Part shown: positions 8,827-16,531 of the stretch, one piece after another
How the letters are laid out: every line of letters begins with the position of its first letter
Numbering within the stretch: position 1 is the stretch's first letter
NCBI GenBank assembly: GCA_045603085.1
Contig: JAZULL010000114.1
Span: forward strand, 1 to 39,802
Reading direction: 5' to 3'
DNA length: 39,802 nucleotides
Source of the DNA: SVQP01 sp045603085
GTDB taxonomy: Bacteria; Bacillota; Clostridia; Oscillospirales; CAG-272
The notes under the pieces: model-generated
The model's database searches: none
Told to the model about the DNA's origin: nothing
What the model saw: the letters and a program-made list of their open reading frames with translations, nothing else
Position numbers and translations under genes: made by a program

Positions 8827-8860
8827 AAAAAACAACCGCGGCTCGCCGCGGTTGTTTTTT
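8827..8860 (+). terminator. Terminator after the ECF operon
   Basis: A perfect 15-bp stem with a CTCG loop and a T6 run, three bases after the stop. The stem sequence is the same as in the terminator at 5310-5342. Confidence 0.92.
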
Positions 8861-8873
8861 CTTAAATATTTGC

Positions 8874-8902
8874 TTGCAATTGCGGTTTTGATATGCTATA
8901 AT
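8874..8902 (+). promoter_or_regulatory. Sigma-A promoter of the NAGPA-type gene
   Basis: TTGCAA (8874-8879), 17 bp, TATAAT (8897-8902). The -10 overlaps an ATG at 8901, which rules that codon out as the start. Confidence 0.75.
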
Positions 8903-8936
8903 GAAATCACCAATCATCACAGAAAGGAATACTTTT

Positions 8937-11108
8937 ATGAAATCCTTTGCAAAAATCATTTCTCTGTGTCTGTGCGCGCTGATGTTTGTCTCGGTGCTGT
9001 GTCTGCCCGCAAGCGCGGCAAACACCCCCACGGGCATGGATAAGAGCGCGACCGAGAAGATCCTGGTGAACGGCCAGGATACCGGCGTCAGCCTGACGCA
9101 GTATTCTCTGACCTCGGGTTCTGTATATGCAAACAGCACCGCAGGTCTGCTCAACGTCATTGAGATCAAGCCCTCCAACACCAAGGTTGCCATCAAGGTG
9201 CTCAACTGCGGCGACTATACCTGGTCCAAGGCCACCATGGGCACTGCGGCTACCAAGTATAACGAGACCGGCGAAGGCACGGTCATCGCGGCCATGAACG
9301 GCGATCCTTGGATCGTTTATCACACCGACTACGACGGTGACGGCAAAACCGCAACCGGCCCTGCGGTCAAGCACGTTTCTGTTTCCAGAGGTCTGATGAT
9401 CAAGGATGGCGAGATCTGGGCAACCGCGCAGATCAGCGACGAGAACTATCTGGCCAAGGACGACAACGCAGAGCGTGGCACGGGTGCCGCAAACCAGCCC
9501 ATCTTCGCTGTCAAGAAGGATGGCAAGGCGATCATCGGCTGCCCCTATACCGTCATTGATATCAAGAATACCACCAATTCCCAGACCGCGTCGGCGGCAG
9601 GCATCAACCGTCTGCCCGCGCCCAACTCCACCATCCTGTATAATCAGCGCTGCGGCACCGAATCCATGGCGTATGAGGATGCTTACGAGATCTATATTGA
9701 GTGCGAAAGCTCCGCGTTTGGCTACGGAAAGACCATCAGCGGTAAGGTAACGCACATCATTGAGAGCGGTGATGCCGGCACCCGTCCCGCCATTACCGAA
9801 AAGACGGTCGTCATTTCGGCAAGAGGTAAGGCCATCAACGATCAGAAGGGCAAGTATGCGGTTGGCGATACCGTCACCTTCACCTGCTCGGTCATGATGG
9901 ATAAATTGTACCTGACCGACGCCGGCGAGTGGAACGACGTTGTGGAAGCAACCGGCGGCTTCTATACGCTGGTTGAGAAGGGTAAGCACAGGGGTCAGGA
10001 GCTGTCCACCAATTACCCCTGCACCATCGTGGGTATCAAGCAGGACGGTACCGTTATGATGATCTCCACCACCACTCAGGCAGACGGCTCCCGTGCCGCA
10101 TGCCAGATGAAGAACATGCAGGAGCTGGTGTGTGAGCTTGGTTGCTACACCGCGATCATGTTTGACGGCGGCGGATCTACCCAGTTTGTCACGCTGGAGG
10201 GCGAGAATTACGTCAGAAGATGCTCGGTTTCGGACGGGCAGAACAGCGTCCGCGGCGTTATCAGCGGTCTGGCGATCGTATATAAGAGTGCCGATCTTGC
10301 TCCCGAGAACCACGATACCTACGGCATCAAGTTCTTGGACGGTCTGGGTCTGCAGTCCACCTACGGCGAACCCGAAGCCCCCGATCCCTCCGCACCGCAC
10401 ATTCAGGCAGGTCCTTCCTATTCTTACTATTACGTTGGTAACGTTTCTAAGATCAACGGCAAGGAATATACCGATCTGATCGGTATGAGAAACCCCGAAT
10501 ACAGCGCGGATTGGTCCAAGGAGCAAAAGGAAGCCGAGGCGCGCCAGCCCGCAACGCTGGACGGCTCGACCGTCACGCTGGGCGAGGACTACCTGCTGAG
10601 CATCAGCGGTTACGCCTTTGCAAACGGCTCTCAGAAAAAGATCCTCTACTCGCTGGACCAGCAGAACTGGTTCGAGGTACAGGGCGGTACGTATTCCGAC
10701 GCCTCTGCCGACCTTGTGCAGCAGGTCATGGCAAACGGCTGGATCAAGAGTGCATCCGCAGGACACGCCATGTTTGAAAACGTCGGTGTGGATCTGAGCG
10801 AGTACGTAGGTCAGACCGTCACGGTGTCCTTTGCGGTCACCCCCGGCGCGGACGATAAGGCACTGCACTTTTTGACCGTTGAAAACCTGGTCGTTCCCGC
10901 CAAGGAGGAGCCCACCACCGAGGAGCCTACCACCGAGGAGCCTACCACCGAAGAGGTGACCACCGAAGCACCTACCACCGAGGCTCCCACCGAGGAGGTT
11001 ACCACCGAGCCCGCACCCGAAAAGGGATGCAAGTCGGTCGCAGTCGGCTTTGCCGTTGTGGCAACCGTAGCCCTTGGTGCTGTCTGCTTCGGCAAGCGCA
11101 AGGATTAA
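8937..11108 (+). CDS. Secreted NAGPA-type phosphodiester glycosidase with C-terminal membrane anchor
   Basis: 723 residues. Signal peptide 1-28 (LCLCALMFVSVLCLPASA), then a phosphodiester glycosidase/NAGPA (DUF2233-like) domain at about 130-470. The hallmark DGGGST is at 410-415 and the end motif is RGVISGLAIVYK. This family includes the enzyme that uncovers mannose-6-phosphate and bacterial exopolysaccharide or wall-modifying proteins; the substrate here is unknown. A beta-rich region (about 500-655) precedes a Thr/Glu repeat linker (about 657-692), then EKGCKS, a membrane helix and KRKD. ATG 8937 is chosen because AAAGGA precedes it and the -10 box overlaps the upstream ATG. Single-gene unit between its promoter and a terminator. 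Confidence 0.87.
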   Translation: MKSFAKIISLCLCALMFVSVLCLPASAANTPTGMDKSATEKILVNGQDTGVSLTQYSLTSGSVYANSTAGLLNVIEIKPSNTKVAIKVLNCGDYTWSKATMGTAATKYNETGEGTVIAAMNGDPWIVYHTDYDGDGKTATGPAVKHVSVSRGLMIKDGEIWATAQISDENYLAKDDNAERGTGAANQPIFAVKKDGKAIIGCPYTVIDIKNTTNSQTASAAGINRLPAPNSTILYNQRCGTESMAYEDAYEIYIECESSAFGYGKTISGKVTHIIESGDAGTRPAITEKTVVISARGKAINDQKGKYAVGDTVTFTCSVMMDKLYLTDAGEWNDVVEATGGFYTLVEKGKHRGQELSTNYPCTIVGIKQDGTVMMISTTTQADGSRAACQMKNMQELVCELGCYTAIMFDGGGSTQFVTLEGENYVRRCSVSDGQNSVRGVISGLAIVYKSADLAPENHDTYGIKFLDGLGLQSTYGEPEAPDPSAPHIQAGPSYSYYYVGNVSKINGKEYTDLIGMRNPEYSADWSKEQKEAEARQPATLDGSTVTLGEDYLLSISGYAFANGSQKKILYSLDQQNWFEVQGGTYSDASADLVQQVMANGWIKSASAGHAMFENVGVDLSEYVGQTVTVSFAVTPGADDKALHFLTVENLVVPAKEEPTTEEPTTEEPTTEEVTTEAPTTEAPTEEVTTEPAPEKGCKSVAVGFAVVATVALGAVCFGKRKD
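10908..11008 (+). repeat. Thr/Glu-Pro linker coding repeat
   Basis: Tandem imperfect 15-base units (CCTACCACCGAGGAG) encode EPTTE repeats between the last folded region and the C-terminal anchor. It is a likely wall-spanning stalk and a site prone to copy-number change. Confidence 0.8.
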
Positions 11109-11116
11109 TTCCATAT

Positions 11117-11153
11117 AATAAGGCTGAGTCAATCCGACTCAGCCTTATTTTTT
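11117..11153. terminator. Bidirectional terminator between converging genes
   Basis: Stem AAGGCTGAGTC / GACTCAGCCTT with an AATCC loop and A/T-rich flanks on both sides. The stop codon of the minus-strand gene (11131-11129) falls at the stem-loop junction, so the last codons of that gene form one arm. Confidence 0.88.
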
Positions 11154-11566
11154 GTTGTGCGGGCTTCAAGCTCGTCTGCCAATTTTAAGATCTCGGGTGT
11201 GATCTTTTGCTTTCTGCGCGCGCTGACGGCACGGTAGGTGGGGTAGGCCAGAATGGCGATGACAATGCCCAGCACACCCACGGCAATGCCGAGCGGGACG
11301 GTTAATGCGCCCAGCCCCAGATAATTGCCGAATTCCTCGACCATGACCGCGCTCATGCCGGTGCCCATGATCAGCGAGCCGATCACGCCAAGGGCGATGG
11401 CAACGACTGTGGCGCGGTTGTGCACGCTGGCATCCAGCGCATGCAGCCGAGCCAGCTTGTCATCCACCTCGTCGGTTCTGTATTTTTGGCGGATGCGGTC
11501 GATCTCATCTCTGTCCTTGGCGCTGTACGTGTATATAAATTCCTGTTGATCGTTATTGTGATTCAC
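11129..11566 (-). CDS. Small two-helix membrane protein, last gene of the two-component operon
   Basis: 145 residues. Charged N-terminal region (AKDRDEIDRIRQKY), two hydrophobic helices (about 52-76 and 86-110), and a basic, charged C-terminus. It is paralogous to the 122-residue protein at 14305-14673: both share the [S/A]LIMGTGMS motif in the first helix, the helix spacing and a similar tail. The start is GTG 11566 with CGGAG seven bases upstream, which overlaps the preceding gene by 14 bases. No enzymatic function can be assigned; an accessory role to the two-component system is an inference from position. Confidence 0.82.
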   Translation of the reverse strand: MNHNNDQQEFIYTYSAKDRDEIDRIRQKYRTDEVDDKLARLHALDASVHNRATVVAIALGVIGSLIMGTGMSAVMVEEFGNYLGLGALTVPLGIAVGVLGIVIAILAYPTYRAVSARRKQKITPEILKLADELEARTTKNKAESD

Positions 11567-12455
11567 TTTGATTCTCCGAAAGTTTCATTTGTTTGATACG
11601 CTTGGTGGCGATAATGATCATATAAATGCCCAGCCCCAGGATAAAGAGCGTCACGGCAAGGCCGGTCAGAAGGGTCATGAGCGATTTGAATTGTGCGTCA
11701 TTCTCAGCACCGAATGCCGACAGCATGGCGTTTTCCAGTGTCAGCATGGAAACGGCCGAGGTGGCAAGGCTGATCGCCTTGGTGGCAGAGAACAGGGGAC
11801 TTTTATATTTGCTGTACTTGACTACGTTGATAATGGCCAGCGTCATCAGCGTAAAGGTGGAAGCGGCCATGGCAATGGTGGTGATCTGGTGATGCGCCAC
11901 CTCGTGTCCCTGCACGCTGATCATCCATACGATGGCGCCGAGCGCGAGGTTCATCACAGCCAGCATGATGCCGCAGAAGCGGTAGCGGCTCCATTGCGCG
12001 CGCATGCCCTGATCGCGGGCTGTGGAATGCACGTCACGAAGCAGGAAAAGACGCATGATGGCCAGCAGAAAATGATAGGCGGCAAAGGCAAAGTACCAAA
12101 GAGAGGAATGCCAGATGCCAAGTGCCAGCTGAAAGACGGCGTAGGCCGCGTTGTAGGCAAAGTTTCTGTAAAGAGAGAGCTTGATGCGCAGAGCGGCGTC
12201 ATCCGAATAGCGGCGAAGATATTTGTTGTTGTTTTTGAAGTTTTTGCAAAAACGGATCAGCGTGGGAATGCGCACGCAGGCCACCGAGAGCGAGTAGAAC
12301 GAGAACACGTAGGTCACGTAGGCTACGGGGTGCTCGGAGCGATTGCGGATAAAGGTGTAGGCCAACAGCACCGCGGATACCGCACAGAACACCGCGATCA
12401 GCGCAGGATGCGGGAACAGCAGGTGCAGACCAAGCCTTTTAAACTTGTGTTTCAT
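11553..12455 (-). CDS. Polytopic membrane protein of the two-component operon
   Basis: 300 residues with about seven or eight hydrophobic segments and a basic loop around FKNNNKYLRR. Family not recognised. It starts four bases after the histidine kinase stop, with AGGTGA as RBS, and overlaps the next gene by 14 bases, so it is part of one transcript with response regulator, kinase and the small membrane protein. It may sense or respond together with the kinase, whose own outer loop is very short. That is inference only. Confidence 0.8.
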   Translation of the reverse strand: MKHKFKRLGLHLLFPHPALIAVFCAVSAVLLAYTFIRNRSEHPVAYVTYVFSFYSLSVACVRIPTLIRFCKNFKNNNKYLRRYSDDAALRIKLSLYRNFAYNAAYAVFQLALGIWHSSLWYFAFAAYHFLLAIMRLFLLRDVHSTARDQGMRAQWSRYRFCGIMLAVMNLALGAIVWMISVQGHEVAHHQITTIAMAASTFTLMTLAIINVVKYSKYKSPLFSATKAISLATSAVSMLTLENAMLSAFGAENDAQFKSLMTLLTGLAVTLFILGLGIYMIIIATKRIKQMKLSENQSESQ

Positions 12456-12459
12456 ACGA

Positions 12460-13512
12460 TCACCTCAGAAAAAGTGTGACGGTAAAGGTGCTGCCCACGC
12501 CGCATTGACTCTGCACGCGGATCTCGCCACCCACGATGTCGATCACACGCTTGACCAGCGTCAGCCCAAGGCCGTTGCCCTGTGTGGCGTGTGAGGTATC
12601 ACCCTGATAGAATTTTTCGAAAATATGGTTGCCCACCTCGGGGCTCATGCCGCAGCCGGTGTCGCTGACGGCCACGGTGACCGCTTGCCCGTCTGCATGC
12701 ATGGCAAGGGAAACGGTACCGCCCTCCTCGGTGAACTTAAAGGCGTTGGAGAGCAGGTTGTTCCAGACCAAGGAGAGCAGCTCAGCGTCCTCGGTGATCA
12801 GCACGTCGTCCTGCAGGTCGGTTTCGATGTTGATGTTGCGCCGCTCCCAGACCTCTTCGAATTGAAGCAGGCACTCGCAAAGCTGCTCGCCAAGATCGTA
12901 GGACTTCTTTTGCGGATAGATCTGTTGGTTTTCCAGGCGGTTGAGCTTGAGAATATTGGTCATCATCAACGCCAGACGCTGTGAGCCCATGGTTACCTGC
13001 TTGGCGTATTCAATGCGCGTTTCGGTGTCCAGCTCGGGGTCCTGCAGTAGCGTGCCGTAATTACTGATGACAGAAAGCGGGGTTTTCATTTCGTGCGAGA
13101 CGTTGGAGATAAAGTCGGTACGAAGCGTTTCGATGCCCGAAAGCTCGTCGGCCAGCTTGTTGATGTTTTGCTCGATCTCGCCAAAGGGTGCGGGGGCGAT
13201 CTGCACAAAGTGATCGGGAATGCGCGCCTTGAAATCTCCAGCGGCCAGCCTGCTCAACACCTCTTGAATGCGCTTGGCGGGCTTGTCCACAGCCAGACGG
13301 CGGCGGAAGGTGTCCACGACGGCGCAGATCAGCGCAAGCACCACCACGTTGACGAATACTACGGGCGCAAAGGCGCGGATATCCTCCTCGGGCAGGGAAA
13401 CAGTGGCAAAAAACACGTAAAAGGTTGTCGTGACCACGCCGCCGACGAGTCCGAAGAACAAAAGGCAGGACCAGAGAAAATCGGTGACGTAATAAAGGAA
13501 GCCCTTTCTCAT
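12460..13512 (-). CDS. Sensor histidine kinase (intramembrane-sensing type)
   Basis: 350 residues. Two membrane helices (about 13-35 and 50-69) enclose an outer loop of only about 15 residues. A HAMP-like linker follows (about 72-125), then HisKA with H140 in FISNVSHEMKTPLS, and the HATPase domain: N box NNLLSNAFKFTEEGG, G1 DTGCGMS, F box FEKFYQ, G2 GNGLGLTL. It autophosphorylates and hands the phosphate to D52 of the regulator encoded just upstream; the two genes overlap by ATGA. The tiny outer loop is typical of kinases that sense within the membrane or through a partner membrane protein. Confidence 0.93.
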   Translation of the reverse strand: MRKGFLYYVTDFLWSCLLFFGLVGGVVTTTFYVFFATVSLPEEDIRAFAPVVFVNVVVLALICAVVDTFRRRLAVDKPAKRIQEVLSRLAAGDFKARIPDHFVQIAPAPFGEIEQNINKLADELSGIETLRTDFISNVSHEMKTPLSVISNYGTLLQDPELDTETRIEYAKQVTMGSQRLALMMTNILKLNRLENQQIYPQKKSYDLGEQLCECLLQFEEVWERRNINIETDLQDDVLITEDAELLSLVWNNLLSNAFKFTEEGGTVSLAMHADGQAVTVAVSDTGCGMSPEVGNHIFEKFYQGDTSHATQGNGLGLTLVKRVIDIVGGEIRVQSQCGVGSTFTVTLFLR

Positions 13513-14180
13513 TTGATCACCGCCTTGTAGCCAAGGCCGTGCACGGTCACAATCTCAAAGGAGGTGCAGTCCGCGAGCTTGGCGCGAAGCTTGGTCATAT
13601 AGACGTCCACGGTACGCGGCCCGGATGCGGTATCGGCGTCCCAGAATTCGTCCATGAGCTGGGTGCGGGTAAAGGTCTTTTTGGGGTAGGAGAGCAGCTT
13701 GTAGAGAATGTTGAATTCGCGCGCGGTCAACGAGATCTCCTCGTCGCCAAGGTAAGCCGTGCGCTCGTCAAGGTCAATGACAAAGTCACCCACCTCAAGC
13801 TTTCTCTGTGCGGCAATGCCCGCGCGGCGCAAAAGTGCCCCGATGCGCAAAAGCAGGGCCTCGAAATCCACCGGCTTGACCACGTAGTCGTCCACGCCTG
13901 CGCGGTAGCCGCGCTGCATCGCGCCAAGGTCGTCGCGCGCGGTCATGAATATGATAGGAATATTTTTGTCCAGAGAGCGCACGGTCTCAGCAAATTCAAA
14001 GCCGTCAATGCCCGGCATCATAATATCCGAAATGATCAGATCGAACATCTGCTTATACATGGCGTCGTAGGCGTCCTGTGCGCCGGTGCAATGTACGGTC
14101 TCGTATCCGTTCTTGCTTAAAAAGGAACAAAGAGTGCGGCCAAGGTTGGCGTCATCCTCAACAACCAGAATGGCAAACAT
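13509..14180 (-). CDS. OmpR/PhoB-family response regulator
   Basis: 223 residues. Receiver domain 1-118 with the acidic pair VVEDD, phosphorylation site D52 (SDIMMPGIDG), T80 and K102. Winged-helix DNA-binding domain at about 125-222 (LTAREFNILYKLL, RTVDVYMTKLRAKL, VHGLGYKA). AAAGGAGG seven bases before ATG 14180 gives a strong RBS. It heads the operon to 11129. A direct repeat overlapping its promoter suggests autoregulation. Confidence 0.94.
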   Translation of the reverse strand: MFAILVVEDDANLGRTLCSFLSKNGYETVHCTGAQDAYDAMYKQMFDLIISDIMMPGIDGFEFAETVRSLDKNIPIIFMTARDDLGAMQRGYRAGVDDYVVKPVDFEALLLRIGALLRRAGIAAQRKLEVGDFVIDLDERTAYLGDEEISLTAREFNILYKLLSYPKKTFTRTQLMDEFWDADTASGPRTVDVYMTKLRAKLADCTSFEIVTVHGLGYKAVIK

Positions 14181-14211
14181 AAAGATCCTCCTTTAAATTT
14201 CCATATATATT

Positions 14212-14242
14212 ATTATACCGCAGAAATGTTAAAGAATTGTTA
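14212..14242 (-). promoter_or_regulatory. Promoter with PhoP-box-like direct repeat upstream of the response regulator
   Basis: On the minus strand, TATAAT is at 14217-14212. Just upstream lie CTAACA and TTAACA with five bases between them (11-bp period); the extended copies TAACAATTCT (14242-14233) and TAACATTTCT (14231-14222) match 9 of 10. No -35 hexamer is evident, so the repeat covers the -35 region, as expected for an OmpR-type activator. Confidence 0.6.
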
Positions 14243-14273
14243 GCGTTTGCCGCAAAACCGTCCCCGGATATGC

Positions 14274-14303
14274 AAAAAGGAACAGATTTTCTGTTCCTTT
14301 TAT
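14274..14303 (-). terminator. Terminator of the 122-residue membrane protein gene
   Basis: Stem AAAGGAACAGA / TCTGTTCCTTT with a short AT loop and a T run on the minus strand, directly after the stop codon at 14305. It separates this gene from the response regulator operon. Confidence 0.85.
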
Positions 14304-14304
14304 C

Positions 14305-14673
14305 TTATTTGTCGGCACTCAGCTTATCGCTCAGAGCCAAAATGGTGGGTGCATACTTTCTCTTGCGGGAGTTCAGAATGGCGTTGTGCATGGGATAGTT
14401 GACGATTGCAAGCAGCATGCCGATCACGCCGGCTACAATACCGATGGGCAGTGCGTAGGGAATACCCAGAATAGCCGCTATGTCGGTCATGATCAGACTC
14501 ATGCCCGTGCCCATGATCAGCGCACTGATCGAGCCGAAGATATAGGAGAACACCTGCGCGGGTCTGCGAACCTGCGCGTCCAGACGGCGAAGCTCTTCAA
14601 GGTCGCCTGCCTGCTTGGGGGTGTATGCGGAGCGAATTTTGCTGATGATATAATTCTGATCGTTTCTTGTCAT
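14305..14673 (-). CDS. Small two-helix membrane protein, paralogue of the one at 11129-11566
   Basis: 122 residues: a charged N-terminus ending in LRRLDAQVRR, a helix containing ALIMGTGMS, a second helix (GIVAGVIGMLLAIV), and a basic tail. It has the same organisation as the last gene of the two-component operon but is separately terminated. RBS AGAGGT eight bases before the ATG. No known function; its position just upstream of the operon suggests duplication and shared role. Confidence 0.8.
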   Translation of the reverse strand: MTRNDQNYIISKIRSAYTPKQAGDLEELRRLDAQVRRPAQVFSYIFGSISALIMGTGMSLIMTDIAAILGIPYALPIGIVAGVIGMLLAIVNYPMHNAILNSRKRKYAPTILALSDKLSADK

Positions 14674-14754
14674 GATAAATTACCTCTTTTCTTGATTTCG
14701 ACGTATTTTACCATGTATTTGTTTGCAAAACGATACGGTGATGTTAAATAAATG

Positions 14755-14997
14755 TTATTTGATTTCCTGCTCGAGCGCTTGAAATTCCGGAGTATCAAAA
14801 AACTCCAGAAGGGAAATGCCCAGACCGTCACACAGCATTTTTATGGTAACGATACCGGGGTTTTTGCTCTTGCCGTACAGTATATTTTTGATAGTGGATG
14901 GCGGCACTGCAGATTCCAGCGCGAGCGCGTGGATAGAAATCCTTTTTTGCTCGCACAGCACCAAAAGCCGATTACGCACAGCCGAATACGTGTCCAT
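14755..14997 (-). CDS. Small Xre-family helix-turn-helix regulator
   Basis: 80 residues, essentially one HTH_3/Xre domain: RNRLLVLCEQKRISIHALA, then the recognition helix region PPSTIKNILYG, then NPGIVTIKMLCDGLGISL. It probably binds DNA as a dimer; the target is unknown. ATG 14997 is preferred over ATG 15009 because the GGAG at 15007-15004 serves as RBS with a spacing of six and would lie inside the longer reading. A 7-1-7 GC palindrome lies at 15010-15024, right before the RBS. Confidence 0.85.
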   Translation of the reverse strand: MDTYSAVRNRLLVLCEQKRISIHALALESAVPPSTIKNILYGKSKNPGIVTIKMLCDGLGISLLEFFDTPEFQALEQEIK

Positions 14998-15009
14998 ATA
15001 TATCTCCAT

Positions 15010-15024
15010 GCCGCCCGGGGCGGC
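15010..15024. repeat. GC-rich palindrome before the Xre gene
   Basis: GCCGCCC-G-GGGCGGC, a perfect 7-1-7 inverted repeat three bases upstream of the RBS. It could be an operator for the encoded Xre protein or a hairpin limiting translation. Confidence 0.45.
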
Positions 15025-15254
15025 TCAAACAGGGTGGAAAGCTCAGCAAAAAATGGACCGAGGTCATCGAATGCCGGGCTTTAAGTGTGAGCGGTAACGT
15101 GATTCAAGGGGCGGACTGTTGCGCTAACGCTCCTTTCAGGTTACAAGACAATTATATCGAGAAAGGATTGCCAAGACGGGCTATATATAATACAATGTGG
15201 GCTATAAAAAAACGAATTTGTGAATGTTTTTTAATAAAATTTTTGTAAAATGCA
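15025..15254. other. Intergenic region between the divergent Xre and diguanylate cyclase genes
   Basis: About 230 bases with no convincing gene. The left part is mixed composition and would be the Xre leader; from about 15180 it becomes strongly AT-rich. No riboswitch signature, in particular no c-di-GMP aptamer, was recognised. Confidence 0.5.
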
Positions 15255-15283
15255 TTGCAATTCGTTGTTTTGTATGGTAGAAT
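15255..15283 (+). promoter_or_regulatory. Sigma-A promoter of the diguanylate cyclase gene
   Basis: TTGCAA (15255-15260), 17 bp, TAGAAT (15278-15283). A TATAAT at 15297-15302 lacks a -35 partner. Confidence 0.55.
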
Positions 15284-15339
15284 AACATATCACACCTATA
15301 ATATGGGTACGTGTTTTAATGAAAGGAGGACGGGATTCG

Positions 15340-16473
15340 ATGTTCTGGGCGCCCAGCAAAAAGCTTGACAGAAGGAGCGAAATGTGGCTTTACCGCCGCT
15401 GTTTGCGTATTGGAACGGTCGGCGCTGTATTGTTCACGCTGCTCAATTGCTATTACCTGATCACCGATCTGCAAAAGGATTTTTACAGCCAGCCGCATGC
15501 ATGGCCCAATTTCTTTGCAATTATATCCCTGATCCTCGTCTCTCTTCTTGTGATTGCCGTCAACTTTATCAGCCGCAAGCGCGAGATCAGATCCCTGATG
15601 CGCGCGACGGTCATGGCTAACTATATCGTCATTTTGCTGACGGTTGCGGTTCTGACCTACACTACCAACGCGCGTGCGCTTGAAGCGGGCGCGAATCCGG
15701 AGTATATGGGAATTGCGCTGTCTGCGCTGTATCTGATGGTGCTGTTCACCGCACCCATGCCCAAGGTCAGCGACAGCCTTGTGCTGTTGGCTGTTATGGT
15801 GGGAAGCACGGTGTGGCTGAGCACCTGCTATGGCCATGAGTATTTCCATCTGTTCAAGCAGCTGTCTTACCGCGTGGTTATGGTGATCGGTTACGTTTAT
15901 ATGCGCAAGATGACCATTGAATATGCCCACGAAAGCTATGCGCTCTCGGATGCCAACCTGCTTTTGCAGAATTATTCCTATACCGACCAGCTCACGGGTG
16001 CGTGGAACCGTCATGCGCTTGAAAAGCACCACAATCACGCTATGGACCACAATGCAGGCGAGATCTTTGGCTACGTTATGCTGGACGTGGACGAGTTCAA
16101 GGCCTATAACGACCAGTATTCCCATAACCGCGGAGACGAGGTGCTGTACGAGGTGGCACGTGCGCTGATCGCGGTGCTGGGCGAGGACGGCAAGCTCTAT
16201 CGCTTTGGCGGTGAGGAATTCCTGATCATTCTCAATGCCTGCGATAAGGAAAAGCTGATGCGCATCGCACTTTGCTGTAAGGAAGAGATCAAGCGCGCCT
16301 CCAAGCATCAGGAGGACGGCATGCACATCACGGCCTCGTTTGGCTGTACGCTGGTGCAGCTGGATGAAAGCGTCTCCTTGCGCGATATCATTCTCACGGC
16401 GGATAAGCAGCTGCATATCGCTAAGGAAAGCGGCAAGGACTGTGTCGTATTTGAAAACGAAATTTACAGATAA
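15340..16473 (+). CDS. Membrane-bound diguanylate cyclase (GGDEF domain)
   Basis: 377 residues. Five or six membrane helices (to about residue 195) and then a GGDEF domain (about 215-375), starting YTDQLTGAWNRHAL. It makes cyclic di-GMP from two GTP at the cytoplasmic face. The signature is GGEEF at 290-294, with the metal aspartate in MLDVDEFKAYND. The inhibitory I-site RxxD expected five residues before GGEEF reads LGED, so product inhibition is probably absent. ATG 15340 is chosen because AAAGGAGG (15322-15329) stands ten bases before it; an upstream ATG at 15319 has no RBS. A strong terminator follows. Confidence 0.93.
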   Translation: MFWAPSKKLDRRSEMWLYRRCLRIGTVGAVLFTLLNCYYLITDLQKDFYSQPHAWPNFFAIISLILVSLLVIAVNFISRKREIRSLMRATVMANYIVILLTVAVLTYTTNARALEAGANPEYMGIALSALYLMVLFTAPMPKVSDSLVLLAVMVGSTVWLSTCYGHEYFHLFKQLSYRVVMVIGYVYMRKMTIEYAHESYALSDANLLLQNYSYTDQLTGAWNRHALEKHHNHAMDHNAGEIFGYVMLDVDEFKAYNDQYSHNRGDEVLYEVARALIAVLGEDGKLYRFGGEEFLIILNACDKEKLMRIALCCKEEIKRASKHQEDGMHITASFGCTLVQLDESVSLRDIILTADKQLHIAKESGKDCVVFENEIYR

Positions 16474-16482
16474 TATTATCAG

Positions 16483-16518
16483 AAAAATTCGCGTATGAGG
16501 TGGCATGCGCGAATTTTT
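16483..16518 (+). terminator. Terminator after the diguanylate cyclase gene
   Basis: Near-perfect 15-bp stem starting AAAAATTCGCG with an AGGTGG loop and T5. It covers an ATG at 16505, so the PAP2 gene must begin later. Confidence 0.88.
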
Positions 16519-16531
16519 AAAAGGTGAAGAT

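Noticed and set aside
10908..11008. Short tandem repeats as a possible CRISPR or other array
   Set aside because: They are in-frame EPTTE codons of a linker with no spacers.
8907..11132. A 741-codon open frame on the minus strand
   Set aside because: It mirrors the NAGPA-type gene, which has a promoter, RBS, signal peptide and the DGGGST motif; the minus frame gives only His/Gly/Val-rich sequence.
15025..15254. Possible riboswitch between the Xre and diguanylate cyclase genes
   Set aside because: No known aptamer core was recognised and the cyclase promoter lies downstream of the structured part.
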